NCBI RefSeq assembly: GCF_028209625.1
Contig: NZ_JAQLDU010000002.1
Coordinates: forward strand, 1-64,000
Reading direction: 5' to 3'
DNA length: 64,000 nt
Origin: Collinsella aerofaciens
GTDB taxonomy: Bacteria > Actinomycetota > Coriobacteriia > Coriobacteriales > Coriobacteriaceae
Part shown: one piece after another, positions 1 through 8,157 of the stretch
How the letters are laid out: every line of letters begins with the position of its first letter
How positions within the stretch are numbered: position 1 is the first letter of the stretch
Position numbers and translations under genes: made by a program
Notes under the pieces: model-generated
Databases searched by the model: none
What the model was told of the DNA's origin: nothing
What the model saw: the letters and a program-made list of their open reading frames with translations, nothing else

Positions 1-207
1 CTTCGGCCACGTGAAGGACGAGTTCTACCGCGGCAGGGAGTGGGGCAGCTTCGGGGACTTCAAGCGCGACCTGGAGGAGTACATAGCCCATTGGAACACG
101 CGGCGCAGGCAGGTAAGATTGAAGGGCCTGACGCCGGAGGAGTTCCGGGACCGGGCCCTTGCGGCGTAGTCGCTATTTATTCAGTCCAAGTTTCGGGGCG
201 CAGTTCA
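1..207 (+). mobile_element. Right end of an IS3-family insertion sequence
   Basis: Past the transposase stop the sequence ends in GGGGCGCAGTTCA at about 195-207. On the other strand this begins TGAACTGCGCCCC, which has the TG...CA form of IS3-family termini. Directly beyond it lies half of a dispersed palindrome (206-230), so the element seems to sit inside that repeat. The left end and any target duplication are outside the window, so the exact boundary is inferred. Confidence 0.6.
2..169 (+). CDS. IS3-family transposase (orfB), C-terminal end only
   Basis: This is the last 55 codons of a DDE transposase, cut by the window start. The translation opens with FGHVKDEFY, the usual surroundings of the third catalytic acidic residue (the E) in IS3/IS150-type OrfB proteins. 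It goes on with YIAHWNTRRRQ and LKGLTPEEFR, the conserved tail of the family. It ends at a TAG at 167-169. The protein would catalyse copy-out/paste-in movement of its element. Whether the full gene is intact lies outside the window. The family assignment is from motifs and is firm; the subgroup is not. Confidence 0.85.
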   Translation, partial: FGHVKDEFYRGREWGSFGDFKRDLEEYIAHWNTRRRQVRLKGLTPEEFRDRALAA

Positions 208-230
208 CAGGCACCTTTGTGGTGGTTTTT
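206..230. repeat. Half copy of the ACCACCACAAAGG palindrome (family A)
   Basis: Only the right arm (CACAGGCACCTTTGTGGTGG plus T run) of a palindrome found complete at 10957, 11363, 12941, 13898 and 46116 is present. The missing arm would lie across the IS element. It sits 14 bases past the proA stop on that gene's downstream side, the same placement as the complete copies. Confidence 0.75.
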
Positions 231-243
231 GTTTGCGCGGGCG

Positions 244-1530
244 TTAGGGGCGGACCTGGCCGGTGCCTCGGAGCTTGTATTTGTAGGTGGTGAGGGCCTC
301 GGCGGCAAAGGGGCCACGGGCGTGGAGCTTTTGGGTCGAGATGCCGATCTCGGCGCCCAGGCCAAACTCGCCGCCGTCGGTAAAGCGCGTGCTGGCGTTG
401 GCGTACACGGCCGAGGCATCGACCGCGTCCAGGAAGCGCTCGCAAGCATCCGTATCCTCGGCAACGATGGCCTCGGAGTGCATCGTGCCGTAGCGATTGA
501 TGTGTGCGATGGCCTCGTCCTCGTTTGCCACGACCTTCACGCTCATCTCGAGCGCCAGGTACTCGCGACCCCAGTCCTCCTCAGTCGCGGCAACGTAGTC
601 ATCGCCCTCGGCAAGCCCGGCATCGGCGCACGCGGCGCACGTGGCCTCGTCGCCGTGAATGAGCACGCCGTGGTCGTGCAGCACGGCAACAACCGCAGGC
701 AAAAACACATTGGCCACGGCACGGTCGACCAGCAGCGACTCGGCGGCATTGCACACGCCCACGCGCTGCGTCTTAGCGTTGACGATAATATTGAGCGCTT
801 TATCGAAGTCGGCGGATTCATGGACGTAGATGTGGCAGTTGCCCGTGCCCGTCTCGATCACCGGAACGAGCGACTCGCGCACGCAGCGCTGGATCAGGCC
901 CGCGCCGCCACGCGGAATGAGCACATCGACAATGCCGCGGAGCTTCATGAGCTCGCCGGTGGCCTCGCGGTCGGTGGACTCGATCATCGAGATGGCCTCG
1001 CGCGGGAAACCCTGGGCCTCAAGCGCATCGGCCAGCAGTTCGGCAATCATGGCGCACGAGTGATAGGCCAGCGAACCACCGCGCAGGATGCAGGCGTTGC
1101 CGGTGCGGATGCAGATGCCAGCGGCGTCGGCCGTCACGTTGGGGCGCGCCTCGTAGACCATGGCAACCAGACCCAGCGGCACACTCACGCGGGTCAGGTC
1201 CACACCGCTTGCAAGCACGCGGTGATCGAGCACGCAGCCCACGGGATCGGGCAGCTCAGCGAGCTTCTCCAGGCCGGCGGCCATGCCCTCAACACGCTCG
1301 GGCGTCAGCAGCAGGCGGTCGAGGAGCCCCGCCGAGGTCCCCGCATCGCGCGCGGCGGACATATCGAGCTCGTTGGCGGCGACGATGGAATCGACGCCAT
1401 CGCGCAGTGCTGCGGCCATGGCGCGCACGGCCTCCTGGCGCTGCTCGTCGCTCGCCGTGGCAAGCGAGGCCGACGCTGCCTTGGCGGCAACGGCAAGATC
1501 GTGGACATACGTGGCTATATCGACCGACAT
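244..1530 (-). CDS. proA: Glutamate-5-semialdehyde dehydrogenase (gamma-glutamyl phosphate reductase)
   Basis: This cytosolic enzyme carries out the second step of proline synthesis, the NADPH-dependent reduction of gamma-glutamyl phosphate to glutamate-5-semialdehyde. The 428-residue protein has the usual family length and an aldehyde dehydrogenase fold. The catalytic cysteine is visible near residue 260 in QRVGVCNAAE, and the MVYEARPNVT and GNACILRGG stretches are typical of ProA. The start at 1530 follows AGGAGAAAGG. Its partner proB is not adjacent but about 1.6 kb away on the same strand, with a plus-strand hydrolase gene between them. Confidence 0.95.
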   Translation of the reverse strand: MSVDIATYVHDLAVAAKAASASLATASDEQRQEAVRAMAAALRDGVDSIVAANELDMSAARDAGTSAGLLDRLLLTPERVEGMAAGLEKLAELPDPVGCVLDHRVLASGVDLTRVSVPLGLVAMVYEARPNVTADAAGICIRTGNACILRGGSLAYHSCAMIAELLADALEAQGFPREAISMIESTDREATGELMKLRGIVDVLIPRGGAGLIQRCVRESLVPVIETGTGNCHIYVHESADFDKALNIIVNAKTQRVGVCNAAESLLVDRAVANVFLPAVVAVLHDHGVLIHGDEATCAACADAGLAEGDDYVAATEEDWGREYLALEMSVKVVANEDEAIAHINRYGTMHSEAIVAEDTDACERFLDAVDASAVYANASTRFTDGGEFGLGAEIGISTQKLHARGPFAAEALTTYKYKLRGTGQVRP

Positions 1531-1642
1531 GGGCGGCCCTTTCTCCTAGAAGTTTGCAACCATGGTAGCCGATTTGCGCATGACCTCACCTGCGGCGGTA
1601 GAATTGGTCAACCCGAAACACCGCAACGAACGGAAGCATCAC

Positions 1643-3061
1643 ATGGCGCTCATCACTTCGTACCACGTCCCCGGCCTGTATGTCGAGGACCACAGCATCG
1701 ACGTCCCCCTTGACTGGCGCGGCCTGGAGCCGATGCTTTTGGCCGTCGGCAGCACCATGCGCCGCGGCGCTATGCCGGCACCCATCGCCGGCGCGCCCGA
1801 GAGCATCAAGCTCTTCTACCGCGTGGTTTGCGCGCCCGACCGCATCAACGACGATCTGCCGCTGCTCCTGTTTTTGCAGGGCGGCCCCGGCGGCGAGAGC
1901 CCGCGTCCGCTGTCGCCCACAAGCGACGGCTGGATCGAGGAGGCCGTCAAGCACTTCCGCGTGGTCCTTCCCGACCAGCGCGGCACCGGACGCAGTAGCT
2001 GCGTGGACGGACGCACGATCAAGGCACTGGGCGAGCGCGCGACGACTGCCGGCGCCGATACAGCACGCTCGCAGGCGGACTTCCTCAAGCGCCACGTCGC
2101 CAGCTCCATCGTGCGCGATTTTGAGTACCTGCGCCTGGTGGGCTTTGGCGGCAAGCCCTGGGTCACACTCGGGCAGAGCTACGGCGGCTTTTTGACGTTG
2201 AGCTATCTGTCGCTCTTCCCCGAGGGCGTGGCGGCAAGCTTTACCTGCGGCGGCATCCCCCACGTGCCGGCGAGCGCAAGCGAGGTCTACGCGCACACCT
2301 TCCCGCGCATGGCTGCCAAGACACAGCAGTATTACGACCGCTACCCCGCCGACGTCGAGCGCGTGGCGGCTCTTGCCGATGCGCTCGAGGCTCAGAAGCC
2401 CGTGCTGCCCGACGGCTCGCCGATGACGGTCGAGCGCCTACAGCTCATGGGCAGCGACTTTGGCATGAAGCCGAGCTTTGAGCGCATGCATTGGATTATC
2501 GATCACGCTTTTGTTGACGGCGACGGCACGCTGACCTGCGGCGCCTCGGTATCTGACAGCTTTTTGATGCGCGCCTTCGAGCGCACCAACACGCGCACGA
2601 ATCCGCTGTACTGGACGCTTCAGGAGTTCATCTACACCGACGGCGACACCATGCCCATTCGCTGGGCCGCAGCAGAGGAGGAGGCCCATCGCGCCGAGTT
2701 CGACACGCTTGCGCGCCCGCTCATGTTTACCGGCGAGGCCATGTTCCCGTGGATGTTTGAGCAGATGCCCGAGCTTAAGCCATTTAAGCCCGCCATGGAC
2801 CTGCTGATGGAAGACACAAGCTGGGACAAGATCTACGACCCGCAGCGCCTGGCGTGCAACGAGGTGCCCCTGCAGGCCGCGGTGTACTTCGATGACATGT
2901 ACGTGGACTCGGGCATGCAGCTCGATACGCTCAGCCGCGTGGGCAACTCGCATGCCTGGGTGACCAACGAGTTCGAGCACGACGGCTTGCACGGCAGCGT
3001 GGTGTTCAAGCACCTCTTCGACGAAGCCCTCAACCGCGGAGACCTGCGCCAGATCTTCTAG
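1643..3061 (+). CDS. Alpha/beta hydrolase, proline iminopeptidase-like (peptidase family S33)
   Basis: A predicted cytosolic aminopeptidase releasing N-terminal residues, often proline, from peptides. It is 472 residues from the ATG at 1643 (GGAAG upstream); an upstream in-frame start at 1562 is possible but has no better ribosome site. Landmarks are the oxyanion segment FLQGGPGGES near residue 80, DQRGTGRSS near 111-119, the nucleophile in GQSYGG (Ser near 179), and a late histidine in HDGLHGS. The family usually has about 420 residues. The gene sits alone on the plus strand between proA and proB, which suggests but does not prove a link to proline supply. Substrate preference cannot be read from the sequence. 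Confidence 0.85.
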   Translation: MALITSYHVPGLYVEDHSIDVPLDWRGLEPMLLAVGSTMRRGAMPAPIAGAPESIKLFYRVVCAPDRINDDLPLLLFLQGGPGGESPRPLSPTSDGWIEEAVKHFRVVLPDQRGTGRSSCVDGRTIKALGERATTAGADTARSQADFLKRHVASSIVRDFEYLRLVGFGGKPWVTLGQSYGGFLTLSYLSLFPEGVAASFTCGGIPHVPASASEVYAHTFPRMAAKTQQYYDRYPADVERVAALADALEAQKPVLPDGSPMTVERLQLMGSDFGMKPSFERMHWIIDHAFVDGDGTLTCGASVSDSFLMRAFERTNTRTNPLYWTLQEFIYTDGDTMPIRWAAAEEEAHRAEFDTLARPLMFTGEAMFPWMFEQMPELKPFKPAMDLLMEDTSWDKIYDPQRLACNEVPLQAAVYFDDMYVDSGMQLDTLSRVGNSHAWVTNEFEHDGLHGSVVFKHLFDEALNRGDLRQIF

Positions 3062-3062
3062 C

Positions 3063-3112
3063 AAAGGAGTGTCCCAAAGTGCCGGCACATAAGGAACGTC
3101 CCCAAGTGCCGG
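3063..3112. repeat. Intergenic inverted repeat with AAGTGCCGG arms (family B)
   Basis: The sequence AAGTGCCGGCAC, then GGAACGTCCCC, then AAGTGCCGG, preceded by AGGAGTGTCCC. A close relative with better-paired arms is at 15844-15876, and a degenerate one at about 55980-56020. The repeat lies between the hydrolase stop and the convergent end of proB. Confidence 0.65.
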
Positions 3113-3162
3113 AAAAGGAGAGGCAGCACTGCTGGCAAAACGAGCCGCAGCGCTGCCTCTCT

Positions 3163-4290
3163 TTATGCAAACACTATCAAGTTGTCCCTATGGATCGCGG
3201 GCTTCTCGGCCAGGTCTGCGAGCAGGCGGTTGCTGGCAATCTGGTCCTGGCGGCGGCCGGCTGCAAGCTCCAGCACGTCCGAATCGGCCTCAGCGATACC
3301 ACGGGCGACAACCATGCCGCTCGGGTCGCACACGTCGAGCACATCGCCCTCGGCAAACTGGCCATCGACCTCGCGAATACCCACCGCAAGCAGGGAAGAG
3401 CCACGGCTGACCAGCGCCTTCGCAGCACCATCATCGACCGTCACCGAGCCATGTGCCTTGTCGCCCAGCGCGATCCACAGCTTGCGGGGTGCGATGTCCA
3501 GACGCTCCGCCGGCGGATCGAACAGCGTGCCCACGCTCTCGCCGCGGGCGAGACGCACGAGCGCATCGGGCTCCTCGCCCGCGCAAATCACGCTCTGAAT
3601 GCCCGCCGTCATCAGGATGCGGCTCGCGCGGATCTTGGTAATCATGCCGCCCGTGCCCACCGATGTGGAAGAATCGCCCGCCGAGGCAATAATCTTGGCA
3701 TCGATCTTATGCACGACAGGAACAAACTCGGCCGTGGGGTCTTCATGCGGATTGGCAGTATAGAGACCATCGATGTCCGAGAGCGTCACGCACAGATCGG
3801 CAGAAACCAGGCAGCTCACAAGCGCCGCCAGCGTGTCGTTGTCGCCAAACTTGATCTCATCGACGGTGACGGTATCGTTCTCGTTGACGACCGGCACCAC
3901 ACCCAGCTCCACAAGGCGAAGCAGGGCGTCGCGCGCGTGCAGGTAGGACGTGCGGCGCGCCGTGTCGTGACGCGTGAGCAGCACGAGCGAGGTGAGCAGG
4001 TCGCGCGCATGGAACTCCTCGTCGTAGGCCGACGAGATGATGCACTGACCGGCCGAGGCGCAGGCCTGCAAGCTCGGCAGGTCGCCGACCGGCTTACGGT
4101 CGAAGCCCAGCACGGGATAGCCGCAGGCAATGGCGCCCGAGCTCACCACGATCAGGCGCCAGCCAAGCTCGCGCAGCGCTGCGGCCTGGTCGGCAAGCCC
4201 GCCGATAAAGGCGCGGTTGACCTTGCCGTCGGCGCCCACCACCGTGGACGAACCGATCTTTACCACCATCGTTTTATAAGAAGTCGTCAT
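3163..4290 (-). CDS. proB: Glutamate 5-kinase
   Basis: Phosphorylates glutamate to gamma-glutamyl phosphate, the first and feedback-inhibited step of proline synthesis. The 375-residue protein has an amino-acid-kinase domain starting MVVKIGSSTVVG, then VVSSGAIACG, NENDTVTVDEIKFGDND and SVGTGGMITK. A C-terminal PUA-like domain covers roughly the last 90 residues, as in full-length ProB. No good ribosome site precedes the first ATG (4290); the second Met (residue 8, MVVKIGSS) could be the true start. It reads the same way as proA but is separated from it. Confidence 0.95.
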   Translation of the reverse strand: MTTSYKTMVVKIGSSTVVGADGKVNRAFIGGLADQAAALRELGWRLIVVSSGAIACGYPVLGFDRKPVGDLPSLQACASAGQCIISSAYDEEFHARDLLTSLVLLTRHDTARRTSYLHARDALLRLVELGVVPVVNENDTVTVDEIKFGDNDTLAALVSCLVSADLCVTLSDIDGLYTANPHEDPTAEFVPVVHKIDAKIIASAGDSSTSVGTGGMITKIRASRILMTAGIQSVICAGEEPDALVRLARGESVGTLFDPPAERLDIAPRKLWIALGDKAHGSVTVDDGAAKALVSRGSSLLAVGIREVDGQFAEGDVLDVCDPSGMVVARGIAEADSDVLELAAGRRQDQIASNRLLADLAEKPAIHRDNLIVFA

Positions 4291-4369
4291 ACGTCAAACC
4301 AATCAACTGTTCAGCGAACGGCCGAGCCGGCGGCAAGGGAAGCGTGACTCGCCCCTACCGCCCAAGGAA

Positions 4370-5875
4370 TTAGTGAGCCCAGGGAAAGGCAGAGGCCGCG
4401 GCCATGTTCTTGCGCACGAGCTCGTCGCGCACCTGAGCCAGGCCCTGCTCCATACCCACCACATAGGTCTGCGGGTACAGGAAGCGCTTGAAAGCTGCGT
4501 CCAGATGGTCGAGCGCCCAAGCACAGCGCTCGCGCGCGTCCTGGATGCTCTCACGCGGAGCCACCGCACTGCCATCGCGCACGATCGGCACCAGCAGCTC
4601 GCGATACTCAAGTTCGGACACGTCGGTCACCAGGGCGGCATCATTCACGGCCACGAGGGTATTGCCGCGCGCGGTGCCCTCCCCCGCCAGATGGTCCTCG
4701 TCGTAGATCATGTCGCAGACCGGGCCGCCAAAGCCGTCATAATAACGGCGCACGCGTTGCACACCCGGGATCGTGCGCTTGTAGGGCTGCTCGGAGAGCT
4801 TGACCACCGGCGTCCATGGATCTGCCTCGCTCGCACGGCGGGCGGAAAGCTTGTACACGCCGCCCAGCGCCGGCTGGTCATAGCAGGTCGCAAGCTTGGT
4901 ACCCACGCCAAAGCTGTCGATGGGCGCGCCCTGGTCGAGCAGCGACTGAATCGTGTACTCATCCAGATCGTTAGAAACCGAGATCCCCACATAGGGCAGG
5001 CCCTCGGCATCAAAACGGCCACGAACATACTTGGAGAGCTTGGCGAGGTCGCCGGAGTCGATGCGAATAGCCGACAGACGCTCGCCCACCGCCTCCATCT
5101 CCTTGGCAACCGTAATGGCATGCTCGCAGCCCTCACGTACGTCGTAGGTGTCGATGAGCAGCGTGCAGTTCTTGGGACTCGACTTAGCAAAAGCCCGGAA
5201 TGCCTCGAGCTCGGAATCGAAGCTCATCACCCAGCTGTGCGCATGAGTGCCAAAGACGGGAATACCGTAGCGGCGGCCGGCGAGCACATTGGATGTAGAG
5301 GAGCAGCCGGCAACGTAGCTCGCGCGCGCGACGGCCAGCCCGCCATCGGGACCCTGGGCGCGGCGCAGGCCAAACTCGGCAACGGGACGGCCGTCCGCCG
5401 CCAGCACCACGCGCGCCGTCTTGGTAGCGACAAGCGTCTGGAAGCCGACAATGTTGAGCAACGCCGTTTCGAGCAGCTGGCACTCCAGCGCGGGGCCGGT
5501 GACGCGCACCATGGGCTCGCGCGGAAAGACGAGCTCGCCCTCGGGCACGGCGTCAATGTTCACATGCGCGCGGAAGTTGCGCAGGTAGTCGAGGAATGCG
5601 GGCTTAAACATCGAGCCGCCGGCCGGAGCCTGGAGCGAAGCTAGATAGTCGATGTCCTCGGGCGTAAAGCGCAGGTTCTCGACAAGCTCGGGCAGCTCGG
5701 CGGTGCCGCACATGACGGCATACGCGCTGCCGAAGGGATGGTCGCGGTAAAACGCCGTAAAGCAACCCTGCTCATTGGCCTTGCCGCTCTCCCACAGGCC
5801 CTGGGCCATAGTGAGTTCGTACAGATCAGTGAGCATTGCAATGTCGGTGGGATGCGAGATGTCGGTCAAAGCCAT
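4370..5875 (-). CDS. pncB: Nicotinate phosphoribosyltransferase
   Basis: Makes nicotinate mononucleotide from nicotinate and PRPP (ATP-driven) in the Preiss-Handler NAD salvage route. The 501-residue length fits the longer bacterial PncB type. Typical segments include the N-terminal MLTDLYELTMAQ, FGLRRAQGPDG, GTHAHSWVMSF (the region of the phosphorylated histidine), IDTYD and IRIDSGDLAKLS, and GVGTKL. The start follows AAAGG. The C terminus ends in a short alanine-rich tail. Confidence 0.93.
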   Translation of the reverse strand: MALTDISHPTDIAMLTDLYELTMAQGLWESGKANEQGCFTAFYRDHPFGSAYAVMCGTAELPELVENLRFTPEDIDYLASLQAPAGGSMFKPAFLDYLRNFRAHVNIDAVPEGELVFPREPMVRVTGPALECQLLETALLNIVGFQTLVATKTARVVLAADGRPVAEFGLRRAQGPDGGLAVARASYVAGCSSTSNVLAGRRYGIPVFGTHAHSWVMSFDSELEAFRAFAKSSPKNCTLLIDTYDVREGCEHAITVAKEMEAVGERLSAIRIDSGDLAKLSKYVRGRFDAEGLPYVGISVSNDLDEYTIQSLLDQGAPIDSFGVGTKLATCYDQPALGGVYKLSARRASEADPWTPVVKLSEQPYKRTIPGVQRVRRYYDGFGGPVCDMIYDEDHLAGEGTARGNTLVAVNDAALVTDVSELEYRELLVPIVRDGSAVAPRESIQDARERCAWALDHLDAAFKRFLYPQTYVVGMEQGLAQVRDELVRKNMAAASAFPWAH

Positions 5876-5956
5876 GGGGCGACCTTTCGGATGCGTTGTG
5901 CAGAGGTTGAGGGTTGGCGAGGCGGGCGTGCGGGCATGGGGCCCAGCGCGAACAGG

Positions 5957-6415
5957 CTAAAGCAGGCCCATGCTGGTCAGGATCGTGTAGCCCATAAAGA
6001 TGACAAACGCGATGAGGGCAAGGACAATGATGATTTTTTGAGCCGGCGCCATACCGGGGATCTCGTTCTCACCCGCAGGCTCCTTGGAGGTAACCATGCG
6101 CTGGGCAAAGCTCATCTCGTCACGGCTCGGCTTGGGATCGACGGACTTGGAACGAGCGGCCTTTTTAGGCTGAGGTTTGGGCGCGGCAGGTGCAGGCTTC
6201 GCAGCAGCGGGCTTGGGTGCGGGCGCGGGCTTGGGCTCGGATGCAACCTTCGCAGCGGCCTCCTCGGCCTTCTCGCGCTCGGCACGCAGGGCGGCCAACT
6301 CCTCACGCTCGCGGCGTGCCTCTTCCTGGGCCTCGCGACGAGCTTTCTCGGCGCGGAGCTCTTCCAACTCGGCGCGTTCCTCGGCAGACAGTGGTTGGGA
6401 CTCAAGCTCGGCCAT
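5957..6415 (-). CDS. Tail-anchored membrane protein with charged coiled-coil region
   Basis: A 152-residue protein of unknown function. Residues 1-60 are rich in Glu, Arg and Ala with heptad-like spacing (likely coiled coil). A Pro/Ala/Lys-rich linker follows, and a single hydrophobic segment near the C terminus (IIIVLALIAFVIFMGYTIL) suggests a tail anchor with the bulk in the cytoplasm. The start at MAELESQ is chosen because AAAGAAAGGG lies just upstream. A further in-frame ATG upstream would place the N terminus inside the terminator hairpin. Confidence 0.7.
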   Translation of the reverse strand: MAELESQPLSAEERAELEELRAEKARREAQEEARREREELAALRAEREKAEEAAAKVASEPKPAPAPKPAAAKPAPAAPKPQPKKAARSKSVDPKPSRDEMSFAQRMVTSKEPAGENEIPGMAPAQKIIIVLALIAFVIFMGYTILTSMGLL

Positions 6416-6431
6416 GGTACAGCCCTTTCTT

Positions 6432-6463
6432 TTAAAAAAAGCCGCCGACACAATGTCAGCGGC
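6432..6463 (-). terminator. Intrinsic terminator after tRNA-Ala
   Basis: On the minus strand a hairpin of 10-base arms (GCCGCTGACA/TGTCGGCGGC, one G-T pair) is followed by seven T. It lies 16 bases past the tRNA and just upstream of the membrane protein gene. Confidence 0.85.
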
Positions 6464-6479
6464 TTATCAAATCCAAGGG

Positions 6480-6552
6480 TGGAGACGAAGGGAGTCGAAC
6501 CCTCGGCCTCTGCCATGCGACGGCAGCGCTCTCCCAACTGAGCTACGTCCCC
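6480..6552 (-). tRNA. tRNA-Ala, anticodon CGC
   Basis: The minus strand folds into a full cloverleaf. The acceptor is GGGGACG/CGTCTCC with the alanine-specific G3-U70 pair. It has a GCTC/GAGC D stem, CTGCC/GGCAG anticodon stem with loop GTCGCAT (anticodon CGC) and a GAGGG/CCCTT T stem with TTCGACT loop. The 3' CCA is not encoded (CCC follows the discriminator A). Confidence 0.93.
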
Positions 6553-6657
6553 AGGACAAGTCGATATTTTACCTACGGCTCGCCAACTGTCAACGCCCAA
6601 TAATCAGTCTTTTTGGGGCGCGGCTATTTTGACAACTTTTCGAGCAGGCGATCCTCT

Positions 6658-6736
6658 CGATGATTTTTCTGGGACGGGGATTAAAAAAACATTGTGTACC
6701 GAATGATTTTTTAATCCCGTCCCAGAAAAATCATCG
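6658..6736. repeat. Long intergenic inverted repeat (CGATGATTTTTCTGGGACGG arms)
   Basis: Arms of about 30 bases starting CGATGATTTTTCTGGGACGG pair across an 18-base loop with one extra G. The arms include GGGACGGG. The right arm ends ten bases before the stop codon of the radical SAM gene on the minus strand, so it may also serve as its terminator. Confidence 0.85.
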
Positions 6737-6745
6737 GCGAACGCG

Positions 6746-7684
6746 CTACTCTGCGCTGGTGAGGACGCCGGTGGTGTCGAAGGCCGGGGTGAAGCTCTCG
6801 TCTACCGCGCCGCCTTCTTGCCAAAACATCGTCGTAAAGCCCAGGTCGTCGGCATGGTCGAGCACCTGCTCGTACTCCTCGCGCGTCACGGCGCGCGCCA
6901 GGTCGCCGCCTTGTTCGCGCATGAGGGCATTGGGCGTGTACTGGTTCATGACCGAGATCGGCACGTCGCCCACCGTCTGCCACACCAGGTCCAACACGCG
7001 GCACGAATCGTCCGCATGCCCCGGCAGCACCAGATGACGCACGATTATGCCGCGCCTCATGAGCCCGTCCTCGTCTACCAGCTCTCCCCCGCGGCGCTCA
7101 ATCTCGCGCGCCATCTGGGCCAGACCCGACACGGCCACGCGCGGGTAGTCCTTAATATGAGAAAGCGACTGCGCAAGCCCGGCATCGGCATATTTAAAGT
7201 CCGTAAGCCACACGTCGACCAGGTCGCCCAGCGCCGCCACGGCACTCGCGCGCTCGTAACCACTCGTGTTGTAGACAATTGGGATGACCAACCCGCGCGT
7301 CCGTGCCGCGGCAATCGCGGCAGGCAACAGGTGCGCATAGTGCGTCGCCGTCACCAGGTTGATGTTATTGGCGCCCTGGTCCTGCAGCTCCAGCATAATC
7401 TCGACCAAACGCTCGGGCGAAATCTCAAGACCGAAATTGCCCGTTGAGATCTCGTGGTTCTGACAATAGATACATTTGAGCGAACAGCCGCTAAAGAAAA
7501 TCGTACCCGAGCCGGCCTCGCCCGAAATGGGCGGCTCCTCCCACATATGGAGCGCCGCGCGGGCGACCTTAAGCGTGTTGTCGGCGCCGCACACGCCACG
7601 CGCGCCCTCGTCGCGCGCCGCACCGCAACGGCGCGGACACAAATGGCAGGCGGGCGAAAAAAGTTCGGTCAACGACGTCGGCAT
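6746..7684 (-). CDS. Radical SAM protein, PflX-like (pyruvate formate-lyase-activating-enzyme family)
   Basis: A radical SAM enzyme of about 312 residues. The N-terminal CHLCPRRCG...GVCG cysteine cluster is followed by the [4Fe-4S]/SAM motif GCSLKCIYCQN (CX3CX2C). Then come SGEAGSGTIFF, GANNINLVTATHY and YNTSGYE, all characteristic of the PflX (COG1313) group, whose substrate is unsettled. The start at MPTSLTEL is preferred; a Met five codons upstream is possible. It is a single gene ending next to an inverted repeat. Confidence 0.88.
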   Translation of the reverse strand: MPTSLTELFSPACHLCPRRCGAARDEGARGVCGADNTLKVARAALHMWEEPPISGEAGSGTIFFSGCSLKCIYCQNHEISTGNFGLEISPERLVEIMLELQDQGANNINLVTATHYAHLLPAAIAAARTRGLVIPIVYNTSGYERASAVAALGDLVDVWLTDFKYADAGLAQSLSHIKDYPRVAVSGLAQMAREIERRGGELVDEDGLMRRGIIVRHLVLPGHADDSCRVLDLVWQTVGDVPISVMNQYTPNALMREQGGDLARAVTREEYEQVLDHADDLGFTTMFWQEGGAVDESFTPAFDTTGVLTSAE

Positions 7685-7797
7685 AAAAACATGCTCCAAA
7701 ACAATGATTCAGCAGCTCAAACGTAAAGGGACCAACCGCACAGACGGCTCGAGCCCAAGGCGCCGTAATCGTCCGACACGATTTTTATAATGTCAAG

Positions 7798-7978
7798 ACT
7801 GGAATCGACAAAGTGCCGCTTTATGATGTAGGTATTCCGCCCCCCGCGGAGCAACTGGGTGAACCGTCGCGTTTATTTAGGGAGCCCACACAGTCGTACC
7901 TAGTACAGGTATCCTTCGTTGTTAAGGACGCTGGAACAGTCGATGAGGGCACCCACCTGTTTTAGGTGGGTTCATTTT
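7798..7978 (+). ncRNA. Structured non-coding RNA, possibly 6S RNA
   Basis: A consensus -10 box (TATAAT, 7786-7791) precedes about 170 bases without a credible gene and ending in an intrinsic terminator. Readable hairpins are TCCGC/GCGGA with an all-C loop (about 7831-7845), TACCT/AGGTA and TCCTT/AAGGA. A possible closing stem is ATCGAC (about 7805) with GTCGAT (about 7940). Length, position of the small 3' hairpin and the terminator would suit 6S RNA. The family call is a guess; a different Coriobacteria RNA is possible. Confidence 0.45.
7951..7978 (+). terminator. Intrinsic terminator of the structured RNA
   Basis: CCCACCT-gtttt-AGGTGGG followed by TTCATTTT, on the plus strand. Confidence 0.8.
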
Positions 7979-8157
7979 CGTAACGTGGGGGGTGGTTTTC
8001 TTTTGCCGATTTTTCTGAATACCGCCGCTGCAGACCCCACATGGACGCTCAGCGGCATCCAGCAGAATCCCCACCAACATCCCAATATCTGGTAAGCGCG
8101 TGATAATCGCACGGTGCAAACCTCCGCACCCCCTCGGTCGAGTATCATGGGTCAGCT
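7979..8157. other. Intergenic stretch before the WecA-like gene
   Basis: It contains a run of six G, and GCCGCTG (about 8030) that can pair with CAGCGGC (about 8050). No gene or named element is visible. Confidence 0.4.

Noticed and set aside
40..1713. Long plus-strand open frame (557 codons) opposite proA
   Set aside because: It is the mirror of proA in GC-rich codons; its translation is low-complexity Gly/Ala/His/Arg and matches nothing, while proA has all its catalytic landmarks.
7922..8119. 65-codon minus-strand frame over the RNA terminator region
   Set aside because: Would be translated through the hairpin of the RNA candidate; composition not gene-like.
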